Source: Sinorhizobium americanum
GTDB taxonomy: Bacteria; Pseudomonadota; Alphaproteobacteria; Rhizobiales; Rhizobiaceae
Reading direction: 5' to 3'
Assembly: GCF_001651855.1 (NCBI RefSeq)
Contig: NZ_LNQC01000044.1
Span: 186,001 to 250,000 of the forward strand
Length of the DNA: 64,000 bases
A model generated the notes under the pieces. The model was not told where the DNA came from. It made no database searches and saw nothing but the letters and a program-made list of their open reading frames with translations. Position numbers and translations under genes: made by a program. Positions 29,901-37,553 of the stretch are shown here, piece by piece (positions within the stretch are counted from its first letter, which is position 1; each line of letters begins with the position of its first letter).

Positions 29901-30034
29901 TTGGACTTGCGGTGATCGTGACCTTGTATCTGACCCCGGTCGCCTATCTCGTCATCGCGCGCTTCACCAAGCCGCATGCCGACGAGGAGCGCAAGCTGCA
30001 CGAGGAAATGGACGCGGCGGCATTAAAAGGGTGA
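26909..30034 (+). CDS. RND family efflux transporter permease (AcrB/MexB-like)
   Basis: A 1041-residue proton-driven inner-membrane pump of the HAE1 type. It has twelve predicted helices in two halves and two large periplasmic loops. Family segments include FIRRPIFALVVNMLIVVAGL at the start, the proton-relay region ATGLVVDDAIVVLENI with adjacent Asp residues in TM4, and GLVMLVGIMAKNGILIVEFA in the second half. Substrates cannot be predicted. The ATGA overlap with the adaptor gene shows a two-gene operon. Confidence 0.95.
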   Translation: MNIGIGGHPGGQGGKTGFTALFIRRPIFALVVNMLIVVAGLAAWNGIEIRELPQVDQPVISVTTEFEGASPETIDREVTSVIEGAVSRVQGIKGISSSSSFGRSRVTLEFSDTTDIGQAANDIRDALGRISGQLPDDAEEPRIVKADSDSQPIMRLALTSDTMSMEDMTLLVENEISDRLAAVEGVADVTVYGDQEKIFRIDLNQAKLAGRGVTVANLREALANASYDVPAGSLTSASQDISVRATADLQTPEQFENLILGSNVRLRDVATVTLGPDTGSSALRSNGRQGIGLGIIRQAQSNTVDISEGVRKVVDTISSDILPPGTELKITSDDAVFINGAIHEVEIALVVAVFIVTLVIYLFLLDWRATLIPTISMPIALIGTVAAIYLAGFSINILTLLAIVLATGLVVDDAIVVLENIVRRRAEGLGPRAAAVHGTLEVFFAVLATTATLAAVFVPLSFLPGQTGGLFREFGFVLAFSILLSSFVSLTLCPMLASRMLTSEAHAHQGPMARFGQRAAGFYRVTLRACLNAPLVIFTVAAFFTVAGAAGFMTLKSELTPNEDRSQVMLRINAPQGVSLEYTQAQMRRIEEGLQPLVKSGEVTNVFSISGQGGSANSGFMVLTLAPWEQRERTQQQIVADINKVTAKVPSVRAFAIQPNSLGIRGAGSGLQVALVGNDYTKLGDAAAKLVRGMEDTGRFENVRLNYEANQAQLSVTIDRERASDLGVDISALSWAMQAMLDGSSVVDIFVEGEAYPVKLLSSTTPLNDPTDLQNIFVKAGDGRIVPMSSIATIEEKAVAPQLARESQLRAVSLSAGLKSDLALGEALTMVEDMAEPLLPPGSRVMPLAEAATLDENASGLFITFGFAIVIIFLVLAAQFESFVSGIIIMSTVPLGLACAVFAMIMTGNTLNIYSQIGLVMLVGIMAKNGILIVEFANQLRDRGQDVRSAIENAANIRLRPVMMTMIATIVGAVPLVLASGAGAEARIALGWVLVGGLGLAVIVTLYLTPVAYLVIARFTKPHADEERKLHEEMDAAALKG

Positions 30035-30053
30035 GGGGGGCGGTCTCGGAGCC

Positions 30054-30833
30054 TCAGCGGAGGATGTCGGCGAGATGTTCCGGTTTCCGGCCGGTGCGGT
30101 TGAGTTCGAGGCCGGACAGCAGATCGCGTAGATGGTCCTTCATCAGTTGCGCGGCCCTATCTGAATCACGTGCCTCGATGGCGTCGACCAGCGCATGATG
30201 TGCGTGGCTCTCGCAGGTTGTATCCCGGCGCTTCCAATAAAGCGCGATGATCAGTGAGGAGTGCGACACAAGATCGCGCACCAAGCCGGTCAGCACGGCT
30301 TGATCGGCGATCTCGGCAACGCCGACATGGAACATGGCGGACAGCATGATGGCATCGCTGTCGCGGCCGGCGTCCAGCGCCTCGTGCTCTCTTTCGAGAT
30401 GGCCACGCAGCAAAGTCACGTCCTCGGCCCTTGCGACCTGTGCGGCGAGTGCGGCTACGCGGGGCTCGATCAAGGCGCGAGCCTCGAATACTTCGCGTGC
30501 TTCCTTTGGCGAAGGTTGCGCGACGAACGCACCCCTATTTGGCTCCAGCCGCACCAGCCAGTCATGGGCAAGGGCCTGAAGTGCGGCGCGGATGACGGTT
30601 CGGCTTACCGAATAGATCGAGGCGAGTTCATCCTCCGGCAGTTTCGTGCCAGGCGTCAACCGATGGCTGACGATTGCATCCCTCAGACCATGATAGATTG
30701 GTGACCAGCGCGCCGCCGGTTTCTTGCGATCTTTTTCGGGCCTGAGGGTCGTCAACATCTTCATCGTCTCTGGCGAGCTTGCGTCACGCGGTGCGCGCTG
30801 ACCAATACGTCCGCGCTTCGACTCGAAGCTCAT
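30054..30833 (-). CDS. GntR family transcriptional regulator (FadR subfamily)
   Basis: A 259-residue regulator with an N-terminal winged helix (IYHGLRDAIVSHRLTPGTKL, then SRTVIRAALQALAHDW) and a C-terminal all-helical FCD ligand domain with metal-type His residues (FHVGVAEIA, HHALVDAIEARD). Such regulators bind small carboxylates or amino acids. It is the last gene of the racemase/transporter cluster on the same strand, and a perfect GntR-like palindrome lies upstream of the binding-protein gene, so it probably controls that cluster. The N-terminal 35 residues are basic and possibly disordered; ATG 30764 is an alternative start. Confidence 0.9.
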   Translation of the reverse strand: MSFESKRGRIGQRAPRDASSPETMKMLTTLRPEKDRKKPAARWSPIYHGLRDAIVSHRLTPGTKLPEDELASIYSVSRTVIRAALQALAHDWLVRLEPNRGAFVAQPSPKEAREVFEARALIEPRVAALAAQVARAEDVTLLRGHLEREHEALDAGRDSDAIMLSAMFHVGVAEIADQAVLTGLVRDLVSHSSLIIALYWKRRDTTCESHAHHALVDAIEARDSDRAAQLMKDHLRDLLSGLELNRTGRKPEHLADILR

Positions 30834-30950
30834 GAATTCTCATAGGGCGTGCTCGTCGGTCAATGCAACCAATCGGACAGCCTCGGACGACGTCGCGCTA
30901 TGGAGCGGCGGTCGAGTTCCTGCCTGCTGCGTGATTCCTCACATCATGCA

Positions 30951-31007
30951 GCAATTCAAACTGCTACAGCGACCTTTGCGCGTCTAACTAGACGCGCGGC
31001 GTTGTAG
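30951..31007. repeat. RIME half-element overlapping the racemase 3' end
   Basis: Bases 30964-31007 repeat the second palindrome of the element at 504-547, with arms CTACAGCG...GCGCGTC and GACGCGC...GTTGTAG. The flank CATGCAGCAATTCAAA also matches 485-500. Here only one palindrome is present, and its right arm lies inside the coding end of the racemase gene, providing its last codons and its TAG stop at 30984-30986. Confidence 0.8.
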
Positions 31008-31733
31008 TGGCGGAGACCACGGCGCATAATGCCCCGAAAATCGTTTCGCGCGCGGTTCGGCGTACCCGCCGATCTTCGACGTCCTGAGACCAAGCGCCGA
31101 AACAGTTTCCGCGAGCCGGACCGCGCAGGCGACGCCGTCGAGCACCGGCACACCGTGCTCGGTCGAGAGAGCGTGAGCGAGATCCGCCATCCCCGCGCAA
31201 CCAAGCACGACTGCCTCGGCCTTGTCCTCGGCGACGGCACGCGCAATTTCGGCGGAAATCTTGTGGCGCGCGTCCGAGCCCGGTAGCTCGAGATCGAGCA
31301 CCGCCACATCCGAGGCGCGGACCTTGGCGCAGCGAGACGAGAGACCGTATTTCAGCAGATTGTGTTCGATTGCCGGCACCGAACGGGCAAGCGTGGTGAC
31401 GACGCTGAACTTGCCGGCAATGAGGGTGGCGAGGTGGAAGGCCGCTTCGCCGATGCCGATGACGGGTGCTTCGGTGGCGCAGCGTGCCGCATCGAGTCCC
31501 GTGTCGTCGAAACAGGCGATCACATAGGCATCCATCGTACCTGCCTTTGCCATTTCCGCGATAATGCCTGGCACCGAGAAGACCTCGTCGAAATAGCCCT
31601 CGATGCTCGGCGGGCCGTCCTTGGGATTGACAGCAACGACCTCCGTTGCCGGCGACGCCGCAGCTTGTGCCGCCTTGCCAATCTTGTCGGTCATCGACGT
31701 GGTCGTATTGGGGTTTATCACGAGTATCCGCAT
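30984..31733 (-). CDS. Asp/Glu/hydantoin racemase family protein
   Basis: A 249-residue cofactor-independent racemase of the hydantoin/allantoin racemase group. The two catalytic Cys are visible: Cys74 in YVIACFDDTGL and a second near residue 178 in VLGCAGMADL. The N-terminus RILVINPNTTTSMTD is typical. It starts 11 bases after the last ABC transporter gene, so it is part of that operon. The C-terminal residues LQRRASS are encoded by the RIME palindrome and are probably an added tail. No hydantoinase or carbamoylase is nearby, so the true substrate may be another cyclic amide or amino acid derivative. Confidence 0.88.
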   Translation of the reverse strand: MRILVINPNTTTSMTDKIGKAAQAAASPATEVVAVNPKDGPPSIEGYFDEVFSVPGIIAEMAKAGTMDAYVIACFDDTGLDAARCATEAPVIGIGEAAFHLATLIAGKFSVVTTLARSVPAIEHNLLKYGLSSRCAKVRASDVAVLDLELPGSDARHKISAEIARAVAEDKAEAVVLGCAGMADLAHALSTEHGVPVLDGVACAVRLAETVSALGLRTSKIGGYAEPRAKRFSGHYAPWSPPLQRRASS

Positions 31734-31744
31734 GATTGAGCTGC

Positions 31745-32467
31745 CTAGAATTCACCGCCGAGATAGAGATGCTTGACCCGTTCATCGGTTAACAATTCAG
31801 GGGAATTGCCGCTGAGCGCGACCTTGCCGGTCGTCAGTGCATAGGCGCGCTGCGAGATCCTCAGCGCCATGCGCGAGTTCTGCTCGACCAGCAGCACACT
31901 GACCTTTTCGTCGCGATTGATCGCCACGATCGAGCGGGCAATGTCCTGCACCAGCTTCGGAGCGACACCGAGCGACGGCTCGTCGAGCAGGAGGAGACGC
32001 GGCCGTGCCATTAGCGCTCGGCCGATGACCAGCATCTGCTGCTCGCCGCCGCTCATCGTGCCGGCCTGCTGCGAATATCGCTCCTTGAGACGCGGGAAAC
32101 GCGTCAGCACCATATCGATGCTCCGCTGGATCTCGCCCTTGTCGCTGCGGGTGAAGGCGCCCATCAGCAAATTGTCGCGCACGGTCATGAAAGGAAAGAC
32201 ACGGCGCGCCTCGGGCACCATCGAGATGCCCATCCGGACGATCTCGTCCGGCGCGATACCGTCGATGCGCTTCCCGTTGTAGCGGACCTCGCCCTTGCGG
32301 ATTTTCCGCAAGCCGGTGATGGCGCGCAGGATTGACGACTTGCCTGCGCCATTGGCTCCGATCAGCGCGACGGTCTCGCCCTCATGAATCTCAAGGGTGA
32401 CGCCTTTCAACGCATAGACGTGGTCGTAGTAGAGTTCGACGTCATCGAATTTGAGCAGCGGCTCCAT
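31745..32467 (-). CDS. Branched-chain-type ABC transporter ATP-binding protein (LivF-like)
   Basis: A 240-residue ABC ATPase of the LivF kind: Walker A GANGAGKSS, signature MSGGEQQML, Walker B LLLDEPSLG, then LLVEQNSRMALRISQRAY. It begins three bases after the stop of the LivG-like gene. With its partner it energises uptake by the two LivH/M-type permeases. Substrates of this transporter class range from branched-chain amino acids to urea, amides and aromatic acids. Confidence 0.94.
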   Translation of the reverse strand: MEPLLKFDDVELYYDHVYALKGVTLEIHEGETVALIGANGAGKSSILRAITGLRKIRKGEVRYNGKRIDGIAPDEIVRMGISMVPEARRVFPFMTVRDNLLMGAFTRSDKGEIQRSIDMVLTRFPRLKERYSQQAGTMSGGEQQMLVIGRALMARPRLLLLDEPSLGVAPKLVQDIARSIVAINRDEKVSVLLVEQNSRMALRISQRAYALTTGKVALSGNSPELLTDERVKHLYLGGEF

Positions 32468-32470
32468 GGG

Positions 32471-33250
32471 CTACATTCCGATCGATTCGTCTTCGGCACC
32501 GAGATAAGCCTCGATGACCTTGGGGTTCTGCTGGATTTCCGCCGGCGTGCCCTCGGCGATCTTCTGGCCGAAGTTGAGCACGACGATACGGTCGGAGATG
32601 TTCATGACCGCCGGCATGTCGTGCTCGACGAGGAGCACAGTGACGCCGCGTTCGCGCAGCTTGCGAACGATTTCGACAGCGCGGCGGGTCTCGTCGTGGT
32701 TCATGCCGGCGAAGGGTTCGTCGAGCAGGATGATGGCGGGGTCGGTGGCAAGCGCGATCGCAATGCCGAGTGCACGTAGATGACCGTGCGGCAGGGTGCT
32801 GGCAATCTCGCTGCGCATCGCGTTCAGTCCGAGAAACCCTAGAATTTCATCCGCCGAGGTGCCGAAGGCCTCGAGATCACGCCGCGCCGCAGCACTCCCG
32901 AAGTAGAAACCGGCAAGGCTGGCGCGCGAACGCAGATGATGGGCGGTCACGACATTGTCGCGCACTGTCATGTCCTTGAAGATCGTCGTTTCCTGGAATG
33001 TCCGCACGACGCCCTTCCGGGCCGTGATGTGCGGCGCGAGACCGGAGATGCGCTCGCGATTGAAGCGAACTTCGCCGTGCGTCGGCCGGAGGAAGGACGA
33101 GATCAGCTTGAACAGTGTCGACTTGCCGGCGCCGTTCGGTCCGATCACCGAGAGAATCTCGCGCTCACGGACGGTGAAGGATACGTCGTTAACCGCGACG
33201 AGGCCGCCGAAACGTTTGGTAAGCCCGATAACTTCCAGGACGTCCGACAT
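32471..33250 (-). CDS. Branched-chain-type ABC transporter ATP-binding protein (LivG-like)
   Basis: A 259-residue ABC ATPase of the LivG kind: Walker A GPNGAGKST, the LivG-type motif VRTFQETTIFKDMTV, Walker B IILLDEPFAGMNHDE, and a C-terminal helix. In the usual signature position it reads LPHGHLRALGIAIAL, not LSGGQ or LPYGxQR, which is a slightly unusual variant of the family motif. It lies two bases after the LivM-like gene and three before the LivF-like gene. Confidence 0.94.
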   Translation of the reverse strand: MSDVLEVIGLTKRFGGLVAVNDVSFTVREREILSVIGPNGAGKSTLFKLISSFLRPTHGEVRFNRERISGLAPHITARKGVVRTFQETTIFKDMTVRDNVVTAHHLRSRASLAGFYFGSAAARRDLEAFGTSADEILGFLGLNAMRSEIASTLPHGHLRALGIAIALATDPAIILLDEPFAGMNHDETRRAVEIVRKLRERGVTVLLVEHDMPAVMNISDRIVVLNFGQKIAEGTPAEIQQNPKVIEAYLGAEDESIGM

Positions 33251-33252
33251 CG

Positions 33253-34239
33253 CTAAAGGCTCCTCTTGCGCGGGACTGCCAGGCTGAGAAGGCCATTGGG
33301 GAGCACCAGCATTAGGACGATCAGCACTGTGGAGAAGATCAGGAGCTGGAACTCGCCGGTCTGGAACAGCAGATCCCAGCCGAAATAGAGCACGAACGTA
33401 CCGAGCATCGGCCCGAGCACGTAGCCGAGCCCGCCGAGGAAGCAGTTCAGCATGAAATTGACCGAATCGGCGACGGTGAAGCTCGACGGATAGATCGACT
33501 GGGAGATCGAGGCGAACATCGCTCCGCCGACGCCGCCGAGGAAGGAGGAAAGCGCATAGGCGATGACGCGGAGATAGGCGATGTTGACGCCGATCGACGA
33601 AGCGAGTTCCTCGTTCTGCTGCAGTGACTGGCAGAGCTGTCCGATACGCGAATGAGCGAGCCGGTAGAGGCCGAGGAAGCAGAGCGCCATCAAAAGCACC
33701 GCAACGATATAGAAAGCCAGTCGGGGATTGGCCAGTGTGGCAAAATCCGGAACGAGTGTTAGGCCGAAAAGACTAATGCCGGTCGGCAGCGGGATGCTGA
33801 CGATGCCACTGGCGCCATTGGTAATCGGCAAAGCAAGCGCGAGAAGGCGGGCTACCTCGGTCAATACCAGCGACACCATGGCGAAATAGACGCCGCGCAG
33901 CCGCAGGATGGGGAGGCCGATCAGCACGCTGGCGACGGCGCAGAAGAGACCGGCCAATGGCAGCGTCAGCCAGAAGGACATGCCGTAATTCATCACCAGG
34001 ATGGCGGAGACATAGCCGCCCATCAGCGCATAGGCGCCCTGGCCGATGTTGATGCGGCCGATAAAGAAGGTGATCCACACGCCCGCGCTGATGATGCTGA
34101 GCAGCGCCACTGATGTCAGCGTGTAATAGAGGTCGCTTCGTCCGGTGGCGTTGATCAGTAGCGGCACTGCGACAAGCAGGACGAGCAGGAAAAGGACTGC
34201 TGAGGCGATCTTGAGGGTGGGAGCTGAAGTCTTGCGCAT
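33253..34239 (-). CDS. Branched-chain-type ABC transporter permease (LivM-like)
   Basis: A 328-residue inner-membrane permease with about nine helices. It contains GRINIGQGAYALMGGYVSA (the LivM-type loop) and YRLAHSRIGQLCQSLQQNEE, the cytoplasmic coupling helix region that meets the ATPases. It pairs with the LivH-like permease four bases upstream in the operon. Confidence 0.93.
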   Translation of the reverse strand: MRKTSAPTLKIASAVLFLLVLLVAVPLLINATGRSDLYYTLTSVALLSIISAGVWITFFIGRINIGQGAYALMGGYVSAILVMNYGMSFWLTLPLAGLFCAVASVLIGLPILRLRGVYFAMVSLVLTEVARLLALALPITNGASGIVSIPLPTGISLFGLTLVPDFATLANPRLAFYIVAVLLMALCFLGLYRLAHSRIGQLCQSLQQNEELASSIGVNIAYLRVIAYALSSFLGGVGGAMFASISQSIYPSSFTVADSVNFMLNCFLGGLGYVLGPMLGTFVLYFGWDLLFQTGEFQLLIFSTVLIVLMLVLPNGLLSLAVPRKRSL

Positions 34240-34243
34240 GAGA

Positions 34244-35110
34244 TCAACCCCACGGTTTTCCCATCAGCCCGTGCGGGCGGATGCTTAGGAAGATCATCAG
34301 CAGGGCAAAGATGACGAGGTAGGTGATGTCGCCATATTCGCGCAGCACGGTCAGGCCTACCGATTCCATCATGCCAAGGATGAAGCCGCCCGCAATCGCG
34401 CCGCCGACCACTCCGGCGCCGCCGATCATCACCATAAGGAAGGCTTTGATAGAGATCGGCCCGCCTATACCTGAATTCACTCCGGTGATGCTGACCAGCA
34501 ATCCGCCGACGACACCGGCAAGCATCGCGCCCATTGCGAAGCCGATCATCGAATAGCGCTCGACCTTGACGCCCATCAGCTGGGCGGCGACGCGGTCCTG
34601 CGCCAGCGCCCGCATGGCGCGGCCGGGCTTGCTGTACTGCATGAAGAGCATGAAGGCGGCGATCATCAGGATGGCGATCACGCCGACGACAATGCGGTCG
34701 TAGGGCAGGATTACCCTGTCGGAGACGAAGACGCCGCTGATGATCTTCGGCACGCCTCGCTGCTTCTCGCCGAACAGGAGCAGCATGACGGCATCAAGAA
34801 AGAATGCCGTCGCCGCGGCCAGCAGCATCGTGCTCTCCTCGCGCTTGCTGCGGCGGACCACCGGTCGGAAGAGGAACTTTTCCATGAGTGCGCCGATGAT
34901 CGCCAGCGTCACGCCCGAGCAGATCAGCGCCACAACGAATGGCAGCTTGAGCTGGCCATAGATCGTGTAGGTCACGAAGCCGCCCAGCACATACATCTGC
35001 CCGTGCGCGAAATTGAGCACGTTCATCAGGGCGAAGATCAGCGTCAGCCCCAACGCGATCAGCGCATACTGGGCGCCGAGATAGAGTCCGTTGGCAATTA
35101 CCTGTTCCAT
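34244..35110 (-). CDS. Branched-chain-type ABC transporter permease (LivH-like)
   Basis: A 288-residue inner-membrane permease with about eight helices. It starts MEQVIANGLYLGAQYALIAL, contains NVLNFAHGQMYVLGGFVTY (the LivH signature) and the coupling segment GRAMRALAQDRVAAQLMGV. It is the second gene of the operon, 99 bases after the binding-protein gene; such a gap often holds a transcript-processing site that keeps binding protein in excess. Confidence 0.93.
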   Translation of the reverse strand: MEQVIANGLYLGAQYALIALGLTLIFALMNVLNFAHGQMYVLGGFVTYTIYGQLKLPFVVALICSGVTLAIIGALMEKFLFRPVVRRSKREESTMLLAAATAFFLDAVMLLLFGEKQRGVPKIISGVFVSDRVILPYDRIVVGVIAILMIAAFMLFMQYSKPGRAMRALAQDRVAAQLMGVKVERYSMIGFAMGAMLAGVVGGLLVSITGVNSGIGGPISIKAFLMVMIGGAGVVGGAIAGGFILGMMESVGLTVLREYGDITYLVIFALLMIFLSIRPHGLMGKPWG

Positions 35111-35209
35111 GGCGGCGAATTCGGCCCCCTGTCGAGCTTGGCGGTGCGAAGCGCTTGTGAGTTTGCCAGGGCGCGCGAAACGCGCCCTCGGCCTCTCGGT
35201 TTGCGAGCG

Positions 35210-36409
35210 TCAGTCCACTTCGCCGACGAACAGGGTCTGGAATTCGCCGTCCTTGAACTCGGTCACGACCATCGGAACCGAGAGTTGGCGTTTCTGGCCG
35301 AAGGACGTCGCACCGACATATTTCAGCGTGCTGTCCTTGGCGTAGGGATTGGGCGCCGAGAAGGTGTCCATGGTCTTCTTGAACTCTTCGACGTCGTCGA
35401 TCGCCTTGGGGTTCGCCTTCAGCGTCTCGATAATGTACTCGAGCGCGTAGACCTTGGTGTTCGACTCGTCATTGTACTCGCCGAACTTCTTGGTGTAGCG
35501 TTCGATGAACTCCTCCATCACCGGCGTGCGGATTTCCGGCGTCGAGGCGCCGCCGACGGAAATGAAGCCATTGGCAAGTTCACCGGCGCCCTCTTGCAGG
35601 ACGGTGGCGTCCTGCGCAGTTTCCGCCGAGATCAGGCCCTCGTAACCGAGTTCGCGGGCCGCGCGGATCAGGAGCGGCGCATTTGCCGGCGCGACACCCG
35701 AGAGCACGAGGAGGTCCGGCTTCAGTTGCACGATCGGTGTCAGCACGGGCGTGAAGTCGCGGGTGTCGTTCTGGTAGGTGTCTTTCTCCGCGACCACCTC
35801 AAGCCCGAGTTCCTTGGCCGCGGCAACGCCGCTGTCGCGCTGGCTGAGCGGATCGGATTCGTTGGCCGCGATAAAGGCAACCTTCTTCACGTCCTTGTTT
35901 TCCTTGAGATATTTGTAGATGGCCGGTCCCGACTGATAGTTGGCGACCATTCCGAGCACGGCATTCGAAGCTGGAGGCGTATAGAGGGCTTTCGGGAAGG
36001 CATAGGGGAAATAGATGATCCCCTTGGATTCCGCCACAGGGCGGACGGCGGCAGCGCCGTCATCTACATTCGGTCCGACCACGTAGTGGATACCTTCCTG
36101 GGCCATTTTTTCCATGCCGGCTATGGCCCGCTTCGGGTCCTTCTGGTCATCGAAGGTGACGATGTTGATGTTGTAGGTATCCTCGCCGATCTTCACGCCA
36201 CCCGTTTCGTTGAGCCAGTCGGCCCGGGTCTGCATCGAGCGGACGTTCGATGTGCCCCAAGCTGCGGCGGGACCGCTCGTCACACCGACGAAACCGATCT
36301 TGAGCTCCTTGTTCTCGGCCTGCGCGGAAACGGTTCCTCCCGCTGCGATGGCCAGCAACGAAACGGCGCCGAGCGCCAGCGATTTCAATGTCGAGCGTCT
36401 GTTGATCAT
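35210..36409 (-). CDS. ABC transporter substrate-binding protein (LivJ/amide type)
   Basis: A 399-residue periplasmic binding protein of type I fold. It has a signal peptide with an RRSTLK start and cleavage near VSAQA, then the mature start ELKIGFVGVTSGPAAAWG. Later segments YVVGPNVDDGAAAVRPVAES and LKPDLLVLSGVAPANAPLL fit the LivJ/AmiC-like family. ATG 36409 is chosen because GGGGAG lies five bases upstream; ATG 36421 and 36430 are in frame but have no such site. It is the promoter-proximal gene of the cluster and defines its substrate, which remains unknown. Confidence 0.9.
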   Translation of the reverse strand: MINRRSTLKSLALGAVSLLAIAAGGTVSAQAENKELKIGFVGVTSGPAAAWGTSNVRSMQTRADWLNETGGVKIGEDTYNINIVTFDDQKDPKRAIAGMEKMAQEGIHYVVGPNVDDGAAAVRPVAESKGIIYFPYAFPKALYTPPASNAVLGMVANYQSGPAIYKYLKENKDVKKVAFIAANESDPLSQRDSGVAAAKELGLEVVAEKDTYQNDTRDFTPVLTPIVQLKPDLLVLSGVAPANAPLLIRAARELGYEGLISAETAQDATVLQEGAGELANGFISVGGASTPEIRTPVMEEFIERYTKKFGEYNDESNTKVYALEYIIETLKANPKAIDDVEEFKKTMDTFSAPNPYAKDSTLKYVGATSFGQKRQLSVPMVVTEFKDGEFQTLFVGEVD

Positions 36410-36500
36410 CTCACTCCCCATCTTTTGCATCCGGCGCGATGTGGCTGCGGATGTGCTAGGGAAAGCCTAAAGTACATTATTGTCAACATTGCTATGCTAT

Positions 36501-36512
36501 TTTGTATACAAA
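36501..36512. promoter_or_regulatory. GntR-type operator upstream of the transporter operon
   Basis: TTTGTATACAAA is a perfect 12-bp palindrome, 92 bases upstream of the binding-protein start, in an AT-rich pocket that also contains TTGACA (minus strand, near 36480-36485). Its core TTGTATACAA is of the kind bound by FadR-subfamily GntR proteins, and such a regulator is encoded at the other end of the cluster. Confidence 0.6.
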
Positions 36513-36647
36513 CCCGAGATGTCACAGGCATGCAGAACCGGGCAACGGTTTGCGCTATTGTGCGAAATGAGGAAGGTGTCTCGGCCGGGTTGCAGCCGTA
36601 ATCGTCAGTCCCGATGGGCGTTCGTTCGGAAGCGGAAGTCGTCTAGG

Positions 36648-37082
36648 TCAGATGCGGTCGGCGGCCGCAGCAAGATAGATCGCTGCCGCAACGGCGCCAA
36701 GCGCGCTGCGCCCGGCATGGAGCTTGCCCCAGCGCATGATGAGCTCGCGAGTCTCCTCGCTTGCCTGATCCGGCGGCGTCGTCTCGAGGCGATTGTTGAT
36801 CGGCATGATCAGCATCAGCGTATAGGGCCAGTTCAGGATGATGACGGCGGCGCCGAGGCCCCAGAGGGGGTTGCCGCTCTGCCACCAGGCGGCGGCGCCG
36901 AGAAGGCTGGATACGATCGCCAGTGAGGCCTGCATCTCGAAGCCGCGGCGATAGGCCGGGCCCCACTCTGCCAGTGCGGCGCGGTGGTCGAGGCGAAGTC
37001 GGGCCGGCTGTTCCGCAATGTTGATGTAAATGGCGGCGCCGAAGAAGACGGATGCCGTAATCAAAGCGAGCAGGCCGAACAT
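36648..37082 (-). CDS. DUF1772 family membrane protein
   Basis: A 144-residue protein with about four membrane helices (FGLLALITASVFFGAAIYI at the start, GAVAAAIYLAAAADRI at the end) and the DUF1772-type middle IILNWPYTLMLIMPINNRL. The function is unknown. ATG 37082 removes an unlikely 15-residue extension. It is a single gene downstream of the oxidase promoter region, on the opposite strand. Confidence 0.82.
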   Translation of the reverse strand: MFGLLALITASVFFGAAIYINIAEQPARLRLDHRAALAEWGPAYRRGFEMQASLAIVSSLLGAAAWWQSGNPLWGLGAAVIILNWPYTLMLIMPINNRLETTPPDQASEETRELIMRWGKLHAGRSALGAVAAAIYLAAAADRI

Positions 37083-37553
37083 CAGACGCTCTCCCGTTTT
37101 TAGACATGATACCCGAAGGGCTCGCAAACAAAAGCTGCATTATAGGCGGATGGCCGTCCTCCTTGCCCGCCTTGCGACAGGGAGGCGGAGGTTTGTGACA
37201 AGCCGGTATCAGCGGCGGTGATTTGACGTGCGTGCGCCGCAAGGGATCGCGTAACTTCTGGACAAACCGATTCCGATTTGCACAGTAGCGCCTTGAAATG
37301 AAAGCGCTTCGCCATCGACGCGTCGGCACTTGCCTCCGGGAGGTCGATCGAGCGAGCTTGGCGGGCAAAACGGTCGCCAAAGGCTTGGCCGTCGCGATCT
37401 ATCCCTCTATGCAAGGGACTGGCCGCGGCTTCAGCAGTTGGTGACCATATAATTCCTTAATTCGGCATCGAATTGAGGATAGATTTGTGCGGGCGTTTAA
37501 AAACGTTGCGGCGGCTGCCCTTTCGGCATGTACGTCGCAGGAAGGAAGATGTC
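37083..37553. other. Intergenic region of 471 bases with one inverted repeat
   Basis: No convincing gene was found. Near the oxidase start, TCCTTAATTCG (37454-37464) and CGAATTGAGGA (37469-37479) form an 11-bp dyad with one mismatch and a GCAT spacer, a candidate operator or hairpin. A minus-strand open frame at 37100-37414 lacks family features and was rejected. Confidence 0.5.

Noticed and set aside
37100-37414. Minus-strand frame of 104 codons upstream of the FAD oxidase
   Set aside because: No motif, no convincing start; composition like non-coding DNA.
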